A stretch of DNA of 64,000 bases from NCBI GenBank assembly GCA_013213785.1, contig JABSPZ010000009.1, forward strand, positions 1 to 64,000. The letters are read 5' to 3'. The position numbers were made by a program, and so were the translations under genes. Below are positions 45,220 through 53,502 of the stretch, piece after piece. The DNA is from Henriciella sp. (GTDB lineage: Bacteria > Pseudomonadota > Alphaproteobacteria > Caulobacterales > Hyphomonadaceae). How positions within the stretch are numbered: the stretch's first letter is position 1; each line of letters opens with the position of its first letter. The notes under the pieces were generated by a model, which was not told where the DNA came from, ran no database searches, and saw nothing but the letters and a program-made list of their open reading frames with translations.

Positions 45220-45813
45220 TTATACGTCTGGACGTACAATGCGCCCGGCTAGGTTCATTAAAACCTCATCGGCGTTAAAAAAGGATGGATCATCTGGCTT
45301 TTCGCCTCTGCCCATGATGATTTCCGACGTTGCCTCGTATCGGACGATTTCCCGATAGTCCCAACCACTGTCCCAGAACGGATCGCGATACGCGAACGGA
45401 CCATGGAAACCGCGATAGGCGGCACGTCGCCCATACCAGCTGCGCGGATACCCGCTCAGGCGTCCTGCGCGTCCATAGAAACTGTAATTGCAAAAGAACC
45501 CAGAATAGAAGGGGTCATGGAATCCGGTAGAGACGACCCGTCGGTTCTCATCTGTCGCGCGTTGGACGACAGAGAAATAATCATATCCCTCCATGTCCGT
45601 TAGTTCCGCAGCGCGGTATAAAAGATAGGTTTCGACGGTTTCTCGATCGGTCAGGCTGTTGCCGGCAAAACTGATCTGCCAGCGATTACTCTCTATTTGT
45701 TGGTCCGCATATCCGCGCTGACTGTCAGTCGCGACTTGATACGGCGTTGCCGTTGCGCACGCGCCTAGCACCGCAAGGGCAGCTAGCGCAGATGTAAGAC
45801 GAAGCGTTTTCAT
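45220..45813 (-). CDS. Lipoprotein of CC0125/CC1285-like type
   Basis: A 197-aa predicted lipoprotein (signal ending VLGAC). The central segment, NRWQISFAGNSLTDRETVETYLLYRAAELTDMEGYDYFSVV, resembles a family of Caulobacter lipoproteins annotated CC0125/CC1285, whose role is unknown. The C-terminal half is rich in Tyr, Arg, Gly and Phe. GGAGG lies upstream of the ATG. A Crp/Fnr-like palindrome lies about 80 bp upstream and could regulate it or the opposite-strand RNA candidate. Confidence 0.8.
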   Translation of the reverse strand: MKTLRLTSALAALAVLGACATATPYQVATDSQRGYADQQIESNRWQISFAGNSLTDRETVETYLLYRAAELTDMEGYDYFSVVQRATDENRRVVSTGFHDPFYSGFFCNYSFYGRAGRLSGYPRSWYGRRAAYRGFHGPFAYRDPFWDSGWDYREIVRYEATSEIIMGRGEKPDDPSFFNADEVLMNLAGRIVRPDV

Positions 45814-45888
45814 ATCCGTCGACCTCCTCAGCTAAGCATTCATAGTCTATTAACATATGCAAGCTGAACGCCAGATAAATCGCGAAAG

Positions 45889-45904
45889 TGTGATCTGCGT
45901 CACG
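45889..45904. promoter_or_regulatory. Crp/Fnr-type binding-site candidate
   Basis: TGTGATCTGCGTCACG matches the TGTGA-N6-TCACA consensus of Crp-family regulators at nine of ten positions. It sits between the minus-strand lipoprotein gene and the plus-strand orphan terminator and could serve either. Confidence 0.5.
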
Positions 45905-46024
45905 GTCTTTGCCCGCATCTCTCTGTTACGAAAAAGTTCGGGGGACGCAAGCGGAGGTGACCTCTCTTCTCCTTACTTTCGTGGCGTCATCTTGGGGGGC
46001 AGCAGGCTAGCCCCCCCTTTTTTT
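45905..46024 (+). ncRNA. Candidate small RNA locus
   Basis: No plus-strand gene ends here, yet a strong intrinsic terminator on the plus strand closes the interval. Upstream of it, complementary segments ACGAAAAAGT (~45929) and ACTTTCGT (~45975) could form an outer stem around a GGAGGTGACCTC-type inner palindrome near 45953-45963. A Crp/Fnr-like site lies immediately upstream. The 5' end is a guess. I do not recognise it as 6S RNA, SRP RNA or tmRNA. A 64-codon frame at 45857-46051 runs through the terminator and looks non-coding. Confidence 0.35.
45994..46024 (+). terminator. Orphan intrinsic terminator
   Basis: GGGGGGC - 9 nt - GCCCCCC followed by a run of seven T on the plus strand. Read on the minus strand the hairpin has no trailing T-run, so it does not belong to mscS or the lipoprotein gene. 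Confidence 0.88.
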
Positions 46025-46034
46025 GTCCAAATGA

Positions 46035-46874
46035 CTATTCGTCGCCTTTAAACAAGATGACTTTTTGGTGCGGGAATGGGATCTCGATCTCGGCCTCATC
46101 CAGCGCCTTTTTGACCAATTCTGGCACGGTGAAGCGGACATCGAACCAATGCTCGCCCTTCACAAAAGGACGGGTCGCGAAATCGACGGAGCTGTCGTTC
46201 AAGGTCGACACGACGATTACCGGCTCTGGATCGTTCAAAATCAGAGGGTGATCTGCAAACACCTTTTTGATGACGTCGCGGGTCTTATCGATATCGGAAT
46301 CGTACGAGACACCGAAGGTCAGCTCAACGCCGCGAATTTCGTGATGGCTGTGATTGACGATCTGCTCGCCCCAGATCTTTCCGTTTGGAATGATGATCTG
46401 TTGGTGATCGAAAGTCCGCAGCACTGTGGTGAAAAGGGTGATATCCTCGACATTGCCGAAGTTACCGGCTGCATCGATGAAATCGCCAACCTTGTAAGGG
46501 CGGAAGATCATCAGCATCACACCCGCCGCGAGGTTGGACATGGCGCCTTGAAGCGCGAGACCGACCGCAAGACCGGCAGCACCGAGCAGCGCGACGATTG
46601 AGGTCGTTTCTACGCCAAACCGGTTCAGGACGGCAATGATAACGAAGGCGAGAACGATGTAACGCGCTAAGCTTCCGAGGAAATTGAACAGCGTATCGTC
46701 GAGCTTTTCATGCTGTTTGCCGATGCCGCGTACGAAAGCGCCAACACGGCCCGCAATCCAGAAGCCTACAATCAGGATGACAAGCGCAAGCACCACATTC
46801 GTTGCGCCGGACAAGATTGGTCCAGCCTGAGCTTCCATGCCGATTGGCGCCAGGATGTTTTCTAAAAATTCCAT
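46035..46874 (-). CDS. mscS: Small-conductance mechanosensitive channel (MscS family)
   Basis: A 279-aa inner-membrane channel that opens on osmotic downshock. Three hydrophobic segments occupy residues ~20-135, including the pore helix (LLGAAGLAVGLALQGAMSNLAAGVMLM), followed by the beta domain (FRPYKVGDFIDAAGNFGNVEDITLFTTVLRTFD, IPNGKIWG) and the C-terminal alpha/beta domain. The length matches enteric MscS. It is monocistronic. Confidence 0.93.
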   Translation of the reverse strand: MEFLENILAPIGMEAQAGPILSGATNVVLALVILIVGFWIAGRVGAFVRGIGKQHEKLDDTLFNFLGSLARYIVLAFVIIAVLNRFGVETTSIVALLGAAGLAVGLALQGAMSNLAAGVMLMIFRPYKVGDFIDAAGNFGNVEDITLFTTVLRTFDHQQIIIPNGKIWGEQIVNHSHHEIRGVELTFGVSYDSDIDKTRDVIKKVFADHPLILNDPEPVIVVSTLNDSSVDFATRPFVKGEHWFDVRFTVPELVKKALDEAEIEIPFPHQKVILFKGDE

Positions 46875-46995
46875 GTGAACGAAACCCCCTTTGTTTGTTC
46901 AAATCTGGGGATTTCGCGTCAGCGCGCCATCCCCAAGGACGAGGTTAGGGGGAGAACAGATCGCGGCGCAAGGGTCGAGCCACAGAGCTAACTGT

Positions 46996-47027
46996 AAAGA
47001 AAAAGGGCGAGCCTAAGGCCCGCCCTC
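46996..47027 (-). terminator. Intrinsic terminator after aldehyde dehydrogenase gene
   Basis: On the minus strand, GGGCGGGCC and GGCTCGCCC pair around a short loop and are followed by TTTTT. It lies just beyond the stop codon of the dehydrogenase gene. Confidence 0.82.
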
Positions 47028-47048
47028 TTGATTGGATATGCCTGATGG

Positions 47049-48479
47049 CTAGGCGGCAGCAGCGCCCATGACGGCTTTGACTTCGAGGAATTCCTCGAAC
47101 CCATGCTCGCCCCACTCGCGGCCATTGCCTGACTGCTTATAGCCACCGAACGGAGCAGAGAAATCAGGGCCTTGGCCGTTGACTTGGATCTGTCCTGCGC
47201 GGATGCGGTTGGCGATTTTAGCCGCTTCAGCTGGCTCGCCTTGGACGTATCCGGCGAGGCCATATTCCGTGTCATTCGCCATTTCGACGGCTTCATCGAC
47301 GCTGTCATAAGGGATCATGACGAGGACTGGGCCGAAGATTTCTTCGCGGGCGATGGTCATCTCATTGGTGACATCTGCGAAGACGGTTGGGCGCGCGAAG
47401 TAGCCTCGGTTGAGGCCTTCTGGACGACCCGTACCACCGGCGACGAGGGTTGCGCCCTCATCAATACCTTTTTGGATGAGGTCTTGGACCTTCGCATATT
47501 GATTGCCGTTTGAGATTGGACCAATCGCGCCCTTGTCAGCTTCACGCGGCATCTGAACCTTTACGGCCTCCGCAGCTGCTTTAGCGATTGCTTTGGCTTC
47601 TTCATTGCTCTCACGTGGGACGAACATACGGCTCGGCGCGTTACAAGACTGGCCAGAGTTGGTCATCATTTGCATGACGCCGCCACCGACAGCTTTCTGA
47701 AGATCAGCACTTGGTAGGACGATGTTTGGCGATTTGCCGCCAAGCTCTTGGGCGACGCGTTTCACGGTTGGGGCAGCAGCCTGTGCTACCAAGATCCCGG
47801 CGCGTGTTGAGCCTGTGAAGCTCATCATGTCGACGTCTGGGTGACCGGACAGATGCGCGCCGACGCTTGGGCCGTCGCCATTGACCAAGTTGAAGACGCC
47901 TGGTGGGACACCGGCTTCATGCATAATCTCGGTAAAGATCATCGCATTCAACGGCGAGATTTCAGACGGCTTGAGGATCATTGTGCAACCCGCCGCGATG
48001 GCTGGTGCAACTTTACAGGTGATCTGATTTAGCGGCCAATTCCATGGGGTGATGAAGCCGCAGACGCCGATTGGCTCTTTGCGGAGCAGGGTGGTGCCGC
48101 GCTGCTCTTCAAACTCATAGTTCCGAAGGATTTGGCTCATGGTCGCCACGTGACCCATGCCAGCAGGGACTTGCGCTGCATTGGCGAGCCACATTGGCGC
48201 GCCCATCTCGTCTGAGATTGCTTGCGCCATATCGCCCATACGCGCCTGAATGCCCGCTGTAATCTTGTCGAGCAGGTCCGCGCGATACTCAACGCTGGTC
48301 TGTGAGAAAGTTTCGAAAGCGGCTTTCGCGGCGGCGACAGCTTTGTCGACATCAGCAGCTGACCCGAGAGAGATTTTCGCAAACGGCTCTTCCGTCGCAG
48401 GATTTTCGACGTCGATTGTGCGCGGCTCGACCGGGTCGACCCATTCACCATTAATGTAGAACTGAAGATACTCTTTCAT
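47049..48479 (-). CDS. NAD(P)-dependent aldehyde dehydrogenase
   Basis: A 476-aa enzyme of the aldehyde dehydrogenase superfamily that oxidises aldehydes to acids. It shows TPWNWPLNQ, SFTGSTRAG (cofactor binding), the catalytic Glu in QELGGKSPNIV, the nucleophilic Cys in NSGQSCNAPSR, and EEIFGPVL. The substrate cannot be read from the sequence. It is divergent from the MDR reductase gene with about 190 bp between starts. Confidence 0.93.
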   Translation of the reverse strand: MKEYLQFYINGEWVDPVEPRTIDVENPATEEPFAKISLGSAADVDKAVAAAKAAFETFSQTSVEYRADLLDKITAGIQARMGDMAQAISDEMGAPMWLANAAQVPAGMGHVATMSQILRNYEFEEQRGTTLLRKEPIGVCGFITPWNWPLNQITCKVAPAIAAGCTMILKPSEISPLNAMIFTEIMHEAGVPPGVFNLVNGDGPSVGAHLSGHPDVDMMSFTGSTRAGILVAQAAAPTVKRVAQELGGKSPNIVLPSADLQKAVGGGVMQMMTNSGQSCNAPSRMFVPRESNEEAKAIAKAAAEAVKVQMPREADKGAIGPISNGNQYAKVQDLIQKGIDEGATLVAGGTGRPEGLNRGYFARPTVFADVTNEMTIAREEIFGPVLVMIPYDSVDEAVEMANDTEYGLAGYVQGEPAEAAKIANRIRAGQIQVNGQGPDFSAPFGGYKQSGNGREWGEHGFEEFLEVKAVMGAAAA

Positions 48480-48670
48480 GGCTTGCGCCTCCCGTTACCT
48501 GTCTAAATTTTGACCTGTGTCCAAGGCTGACACTGGCGTCACCATTCATCTAAGCATAGCGAGGCCCTTAGGGAAGCCCACACGCAGCGGAAACGGTGCC
48601 AGGCTCAAGCGGAATTGCTTGCAGAAATGCTCTCCAGCGCCATTTGAATTGGAAGCAGGAGGAAATGAAC

Positions 48671-49693
48671 ATGCCAACCAATCAATCATGGTACCTACGC
48701 AAACGGCCCGTTGGGGAGGTTTCACAAGGGGATTTGGAACTGGTCACGGAGGACATGCCCGCATTGGCCGACGGCATGGTCCGGGTTCGCACGATCTATC
48801 TCTCGCTTGATCCCACGCATCGAATTTGGATGAGTGACATGGATGCCTATTTGCCGCCGGTGGAGCTCAATACACCGATGCGTGGTGGATCGATTGGGGT
48901 CGTTGAAGACAGCAATTCCGCCGCTGTCCCGGTTGGAAGTCTGGTCAATACAGGCCTCGCGACTTGGGCGCTGTACAATGATCTTCCAGGCGATGGAGTG
49001 ACGGTGCTGCCCGTCATCCCAGGTCTGCCTCTGACTGCGTTTATGGGGCCGTTAGGCGCCACCGGCATGACGGCCTATTTCGGATTGATGGATATCGCGA
49101 AGCCAAAACCCGGCGAGACAATCGTTGTTTCTGCCGCGGCTGGTGCTGTGGGATCTATGGTGGGGCAGATCGGTAAAATCCAAGGCTGCCGGGTCATTGG
49201 GATTGCTGGCTCAGACGAAAAGTGTCGCTGGCTCACGGACGAAGCCGGGTTTGATGCTGCGATCAATTACAAGACCGAACACGTTGGGGCCGCACTCGAT
49301 AATCACTGCCCAGATGGCATTGATATCAACTTTGAAAATGTCGGTGGTGAGATCATGGAGACCGTGATCGCGCGGCTCAACGATTTCTCTCGCATGCCGC
49401 TCTGCGGATTGATTTCGACCTACAACGCTGATCCAAGCACAACAACTGGGCCGAAGAATTTCGACACTTTGTTGATGCGTCGGACAAAGCTTCAGGGCTT
49501 CATCATCATCGACTATCTGGATCGTTTCGCTGAGGGGGCTGCTGCGATGGGGCAGTGGCTGATGGAAGGCAAACTGAAGTTCGAAACCGATATGGTGGAC
49601 GGCCTCGAGAACGCACCGACCGCTTTGGGCCGTCTGTTTGAAGGCGCAAACCTCGGCAAGCTTGTTCTGAAAGTCAGTGAACCACCAGCTTAG
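48671..49693 (+). CDS. Zinc-independent MDR oxidoreductase (CurA/prostaglandin-reductase-like)
   Basis: A 340-aa NADPH-dependent reductase of the medium-chain dehydrogenase/reductase superfamily. The pattern YLSLDPTHRIWM, GPLGATGMTAYFGL, SAAAGAVGSMVGQIGK (cofactor loop) and ENVGGEIME is that of the leukotriene/curcumin-type enone reductases, which lack zinc ligands. I chose the ATG at 48671 because AGGAGGA is 7 bp upstream; the frame is open to 48596. The convergent TetR gene ends 8 bp away. Confidence 0.88.
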   Translation: MPTNQSWYLRKRPVGEVSQGDLELVTEDMPALADGMVRVRTIYLSLDPTHRIWMSDMDAYLPPVELNTPMRGGSIGVVEDSNSAAVPVGSLVNTGLATWALYNDLPGDGVTVLPVIPGLPLTAFMGPLGATGMTAYFGLMDIAKPKPGETIVVSAAAGAVGSMVGQIGKIQGCRVIGIAGSDEKCRWLTDEAGFDAAINYKTEHVGAALDNHCPDGIDINFENVGGEIMETVIARLNDFSRMPLCGLISTYNADPSTTTGPKNFDTLLMRRTKLQGFIIIDYLDRFAEGAAAMGQWLMEGKLKFETDMVDGLENAPTALGRLFEGANLGKLVLKVSEPPA

Positions 49694-49701
49694 AAAGCGC
49701 T

Positions 49702-50232
49702 CTAACGATCAAAGGCGTTCTCGACGACATCGTCTAAGCCGAGGCTGCGGAGCAAAACGCTGCCCTCGACCTGGATAAGAAGCTGAGCGGCCGCCTTTTC
49801 TCGCTCGGCTTCGTCTGCGACGGCGAGCTGTGAGGCGCCCCAGTCCACAAAACCGCGACCAATCTTTTCACCGCACGTGCGATACAGAGGGTCTCCGCCA
49901 GCAGACAACGCAGCCACTTCGAGCCATAGCCGGAGATATGGCCAGAAGAGATCCGACTTCATATTCTCAAGCAACATGGGGGCTAAGACTTCGAGCGGCA
50001 GAGGCTCTGGTGCGCGTGACTGCTCAAGGATGACCGTTATTCGAGCCGTGATCCGATCTAGGACCGCTTCGATAAGCTCGTCTTTATCCTTAAAATAATA
50101 GAGCAACATTCGGTCGCTTGTCCCGACCGCTTTCGCAAGTGGGCGCAGGCTCGCATGGAGCAGGCCTTCAGCCAGAATGTGATCGGCGAGCTTCTCGATC
50201 AGGTCGGAACGTTTATCTCGCGCTGATGCCAA
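49702..50232 (-). CDS. TetR-family transcriptional regulator
   Basis: A 176-aa regulator with an N-terminal TetR helix-turn-helix (LIEKLADHILAEGLLHASLRPLAKAVGTSDRMLLYYFKDKDELI) and a helical ligand-binding half. It lies 9 bp downstream of the HerA-like ATPase gene on the same strand and converges on the MDR reductase gene; its targets are unknown. Confidence 0.9.
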   Translation of the reverse strand: MASARDKRSDLIEKLADHILAEGLLHASLRPLAKAVGTSDRMLLYYFKDKDELIEAVLDRITARITVILEQSRAPEPLPLEVLAPMLLENMKSDLFWPYLRLWLEVAALSAGGDPLYRTCGEKIGRGFVDWGASQLAVADEAEREKAAAQLLIQVEGSVLLRSLGLDDVVENAFDR

Positions 50233-50241
50233 TACAGACCC

Positions 50242-51783
50242 CTAGCGAACCCGTCCGCCAAAAATGCCGCGAAGGACATATTTGGTGATGTCGCGAGCAA
50301 TCGTGCGGGTCGCGGTGTTCACGGCGCGCTCGGTCGTTGTCATGCGTGTGCTGCGGCGGCGCGTCGTGGTTTTCTTTTTCTTCTTTTCGCGCGCCTTTTT
50401 CTTTTCCAGCTCAGCAGCCGCTTTTTCCTCTTCGCGCGCGAGCTTCTCAGCCGCTTCGGCCGCTTCTTCCTCGCGTTTTAGCAGGATTTCATGGGCCGAC
50501 TCGCGATCAATCGCTTCGTCGTAAAGACCGAGCACGGGGCTGTTTTGCATTTCTGCTTTGCGCTCTTCGTCGGTCGCCGGGCCGAGGCGTGAGCTTGGTG
50601 GACGGATCAGCGTGCGTTGCACGACTCCCGGGGCACCTTTTTCGTCCAAGGTCGATACCAAGGCCTCACCAACCCCGAGGTCTGTGATCACCTCTTCTGC
50701 ATCAAAGGATGGGTTCTCGCGGAAGGACTGCGCTGCGGCTTTCACGCCTTTGCGCTCTGCGGGTGTGTAGGCGCGCAGAGCGTGTTGGATACGATTGCCG
50801 AGCTGCGCCAACACGCTATCCGGCAAGTCGCGCGGATTTTGAGTCACGAAGAAAACGCCAATCCCTTTAGAGCGGATCAGGCGAACCACCTGCTCGATCT
50901 TTTCGAGCAGCGCGCGCGGCGCTTCATTAAACAGCAAATGCGCTTCATCAAAGAAGAAAACCATTTTTGGCTTATCTGGATCACCGATCTCTGGCAGCTC
51001 TTCAAACAACTGCGAGAGAAGCCAAAGCAAGAAGGTGGAATAGAGGCGCGGGCTGTTGATCAGCGTCGTTGAGTCCAGAACGTTTACAACACCGCGTCCG
51101 TCGCGCGTGGTGCGCATAAAGTCTTTCAGGTTGAGCGCAGGCTCACCGAAGAATTGCTCTGCGCCCTCGCGCTCTAGAACGAGCAAACGGCGCTGGATTG
51201 CGCCAAGGCTGGCGGTCGCGACATTGCCATACTCACGGCTGATCGCGTTGCGGACTTCCTTGTCGCTCATATGATTGAGCAGCTTCCGGAGATCCTTCAG
51301 GTCGAGCAGCAACATGCCCTCATCATCGGCATATTCAAAGGCGACGGTGAGAACGCCCTCCTGGGTTTCAGACAGGTCCATCAGGCGTGAGAGCAGAAGC
51401 GGCCCCATATCAGAGATTGTTGTGCGAACAGGGTGCCCCTTCTCGCCAAAGACATCCCAAAACACAGTCGGCGTCGCGCCATACCCATAGTCTTCGAAGC
51501 CGATTTTCTCGGCGCGTGAGATGAGTTTCGGGTGCAGTTTATGCTCTGGCGATCCCGAGACACAGATCCCGGATAAGTCGCCTTTCACGTCGGCGCAAAA
51601 CACCGGCACGCCTTCATTCGCGAAGCCTTCTGCCAGGATTTGCAAGGTGACGGTCTTCCCGGTCCCGGTCGCGCCAGCCACAATGCCGTGTCGGTTCGCG
51701 CGATTGAGGAGCAGCGTTTGCGCATCATTCGGCGTGCCTTCGCCATCCATATCCGCGCCGCCAATAAAGATCCTGTCACCCAT
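50242..51783 (-). CDS. HerA/YjgR-type ATPase (DUF853)
   Basis: A 513-aa ATPase of the FtsK-HerA superfamily. Walker A is GATGTGKTVTLQ at about residues 38-48, Walker B is MVFFFDEAHLLF, and the conserved VFFVTQNPRDLP and ALRAYTP segments follow. The C-terminus is a charged Ala/Glu/Lys-rich coiled coil with an Arg/Lys/Thr-rich tail. The family (E. coli YjgR) has no firm function. I chose the ATG at 51783 with GGGAG 6 bp upstream. No NurA nuclease or SIR2 partner is adjacent, so a HerA-based defence role is not indicated. Confidence 0.88.
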   Translation of the reverse strand: MGDRIFIGGADMDGEGTPNDAQTLLLNRANRHGIVAGATGTGKTVTLQILAEGFANEGVPVFCADVKGDLSGICVSGSPEHKLHPKLISRAEKIGFEDYGYGATPTVFWDVFGEKGHPVRTTISDMGPLLLSRLMDLSETQEGVLTVAFEYADDEGMLLLDLKDLRKLLNHMSDKEVRNAISREYGNVATASLGAIQRRLLVLEREGAEQFFGEPALNLKDFMRTTRDGRGVVNVLDSTTLINSPRLYSTFLLWLLSQLFEELPEIGDPDKPKMVFFFDEAHLLFNEAPRALLEKIEQVVRLIRSKGIGVFFVTQNPRDLPDSVLAQLGNRIQHALRAYTPAERKGVKAAAQSFRENPSFDAEEVITDLGVGEALVSTLDEKGAPGVVQRTLIRPPSSRLGPATDEERKAEMQNSPVLGLYDEAIDRESAHEILLKREEEAAEAAEKLAREEEKAAAELEKKKAREKKKKKTTTRRRSTRMTTTERAVNTATRTIARDITKYVLRGIFGGRVR

Positions 51784-51861
51784 GCTGAGCTCCCTTTGTA
51801 CCGGCGGCAAATTACTGTGTTTGCAGGGCTGAGCAAGTGCGGAAGTGTTGCGTGGGATTGC

Positions 51862-52340
51862 TCACGACCACTGCGCGTCGATTGAATAGCGCCCTGGCGC
51901 GATCTCCGAGGATTGGACCTTTAGACCGGCTTCGCGACAAATGATCTCCGCTGCCGCGATATCCCAAAACCCACAGCCATGTTCGATATAGCCACTGAGC
52001 CGACCAAGCGCTGCCATGGTGAGTGAAAACACGGCGCAGCGATAACGAACCACCGAATAGTCTTTTTCTCGGTAGCGTTGCGCCCGTTTATCTGTGGCCG
52101 GACCTGGTTCATAATCGTTCTCACCAATCGACATGGTTTTCACGGGCGGGGCGCTAGACGGCTTAGTCGAGGATGACTTCAAGACCCGCAGCCCTGTGCC
52201 CACGGCCGCAGAGAGCTCAATTCCGAGTTCGGGAAGCGCAATTGCTCCAGCGACAGAGCGACCATTCTCTATATAGCCGATCGATATGCCCCATATTGGC
52301 AGACCCATGATGAAGTTCGTGGTGCCGTCGCGGAAGGCTC
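51862..52340 (-). pseudogene. Truncated inositol-monophosphatase-family gene
   Basis: The reading frame encodes only the second part of an IMPase/SuhB/HisN-type phosphatase: DGTTNFIMGLP, then about 145 residues including GFWDIAAAEIICREAG (third metal motif). In this frame a TGA lies around 52343, just before the DGTTN motif, and the first ~80 residues with the GEE and DPxD metal ligands are missing. Upstream sequence instead belongs to a TonB-like gene. An ATG at 52308 could start a 148-aa fragment, which should be inactive. I read this as the right-hand side of a deletion junction near 52340. Confidence 0.7.
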
Positions 52341-52607
52341 AGGTGGCGATCGAACCGCAAGAGATGTTTCATCAGATGTGACGGGTTCTGGGTCTGGCTC
52401 GGGCGTAACCGGTTCGGGGCGTGGCTCAATGTCAGGCGCCAACTCCGCCAACTCCGCCAACTCGATGTCCAAGATTTCTGGGGTCGGTGATTCCATTGGC
52501 TCAAGTTTTTGGCTGAGCAAGATCGCCGCAAGCACGGCGTGTACTGCTGTAACAGCCATTGCGATTGAGATGCTGCGAATATCAGCAGAAGGGCGCCACC
52601 AAGCCAT
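52330..52607 (-). pseudogene. Truncated TonB-like N-terminal fragment
   Basis: From the ATG at 52607 the protein opens with a cytoplasmic stub, one membrane helix containing His (SIAMAVTAVHAVLAAILL), an ELAELAEL repeat (a 9-bp tandem DNA repeat at about 52440-52465) and a Pro/Glu-rich stretch, as in energy-transducing TonB proteins. The C-terminal TonB domain is absent; the frame runs into phosphatase sequence read out of frame and stops at 52269. It appears to be the left part of the same deletion scar. Confidence 0.6.
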
Positions 52608-52728
52608 GCGGTTTGCTTAGCCCTAAAACCCAAACTGACGCTCTTAATTCTGCGTAACCTGCTGTTGAATATGGTCGATCAAGTCTTCTTGTGTTCCCCC
52701 CGTCTCGCAAAACCCCTAGTTTCGCAGA

Positions 52729-53462
52729 ATGTCACTCTCCATCATCATTCCAACCCTGAATGAAGAGGCCGCTCTACCCGCGACCTTGGAGAGTATCGCA
52801 GCGCTGAAGCCAGCGCCGATTGAAATCATCGTCGCGGATTCTGGCAGTGAAGATCGAACGGTCGACGTGGCGCGGGCTCATGGCGTGCGTGTGCTGGCCG
52901 ACCTGTCGCGCGGACGGGCGGGGCAAATGAATGCCGGAGCGCAGCAAGCGATTGGCGATCAGCTTTGCTTCCTGCACGCAGATTCAGAAATCCCCGCAGA
53001 CTTTGTTGACCTCGTCGACCAGGTCTTGAGCGATCCAAACACGGCGCTCGCTGGATTCATCTCAGTCATGCGCGGCGAAACTGGCGTTCGCCGAATGACG
53101 ACGGCGCATAATTTTATCAAGACCTGGTACGCCCCATTGCTGTTTCGACCGCTCTCTTTTTTCGGGGAACAAGGCTCTTGTTCGGTGATCAGGTTATGGT
53201 CTGCCGTCGAGCTGATTTTGAGGCGGTCGGGGGCTGGGACCCGGACCAGAAAATTATGGAAGAGGCGGATATGTGTTTGCGCATGGTACGAGGCGGACAT
53301 GAACGCGTCCGCCAGGTCCCAAGAAAAGTGTGGTCGTCTGACCGGCGCGTCGCCGAATGGGGCTTTTGGCGCGCCAATCTCACCTATCTCTATGTTGGGT
53401 TGATGTGGGGGTTTGGAGCGAAGTCTGACCGTCTTTCGCAGCACTATGAAGATGTCCGTTAA
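52729..53462 (+). pseudogene. Family 2 glycosyltransferase with a -1 frameshift
   Basis: The first frame (52729-53403) gives a GT2 enzyme opening SIIIPTLNEEAALPATL and containing FLHADSEIP (DxD-like motif), resembling the TIGR04283-type transferases. After residue ~144 it becomes nonsense, while the -1 frame continues the expected family sequence RLLFGDQVMVCRR, FEAVGGWD and MEEADMCLRM to a stop at 53462. The switch is at a T6 run (53157-53162). Restoring one T gives an uninterrupted ~244-aa protein. Options are a real mutation, programmed frameshifting at T TTT TTC, or a sequencing error. Confidence 0.75.
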
Positions 53463-53502
53463 ATCGGACGGCGGCTGCAAAAGACGATCATGAGTGGACG
53501 TC

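Noticed and set aside
45857-46051. 64-codon plus-strand frame over the candidate small RNA
   Set aside because: It runs straight through the GC hairpin and T7 terminator, lacks a ribosome-binding site and has no protein-like features.
50242-51783. HerA-like ATPase as part of an anti-phage system
   Set aside because: The protein matches the housekeeping YjgR/DUF853 type, and the neighbours are a TetR regulator and metabolic genes, with no nuclease, SIR2 or DUF4297 partner.
52378-52620. Ser/Gly-rich plus-strand frame with ANSANSANS repeats
   Set aside because: It is the antisense reading of the TonB-like Glu/Pro and ELAELA repeat region; its repeats come from the 9-bp tandem repeat.
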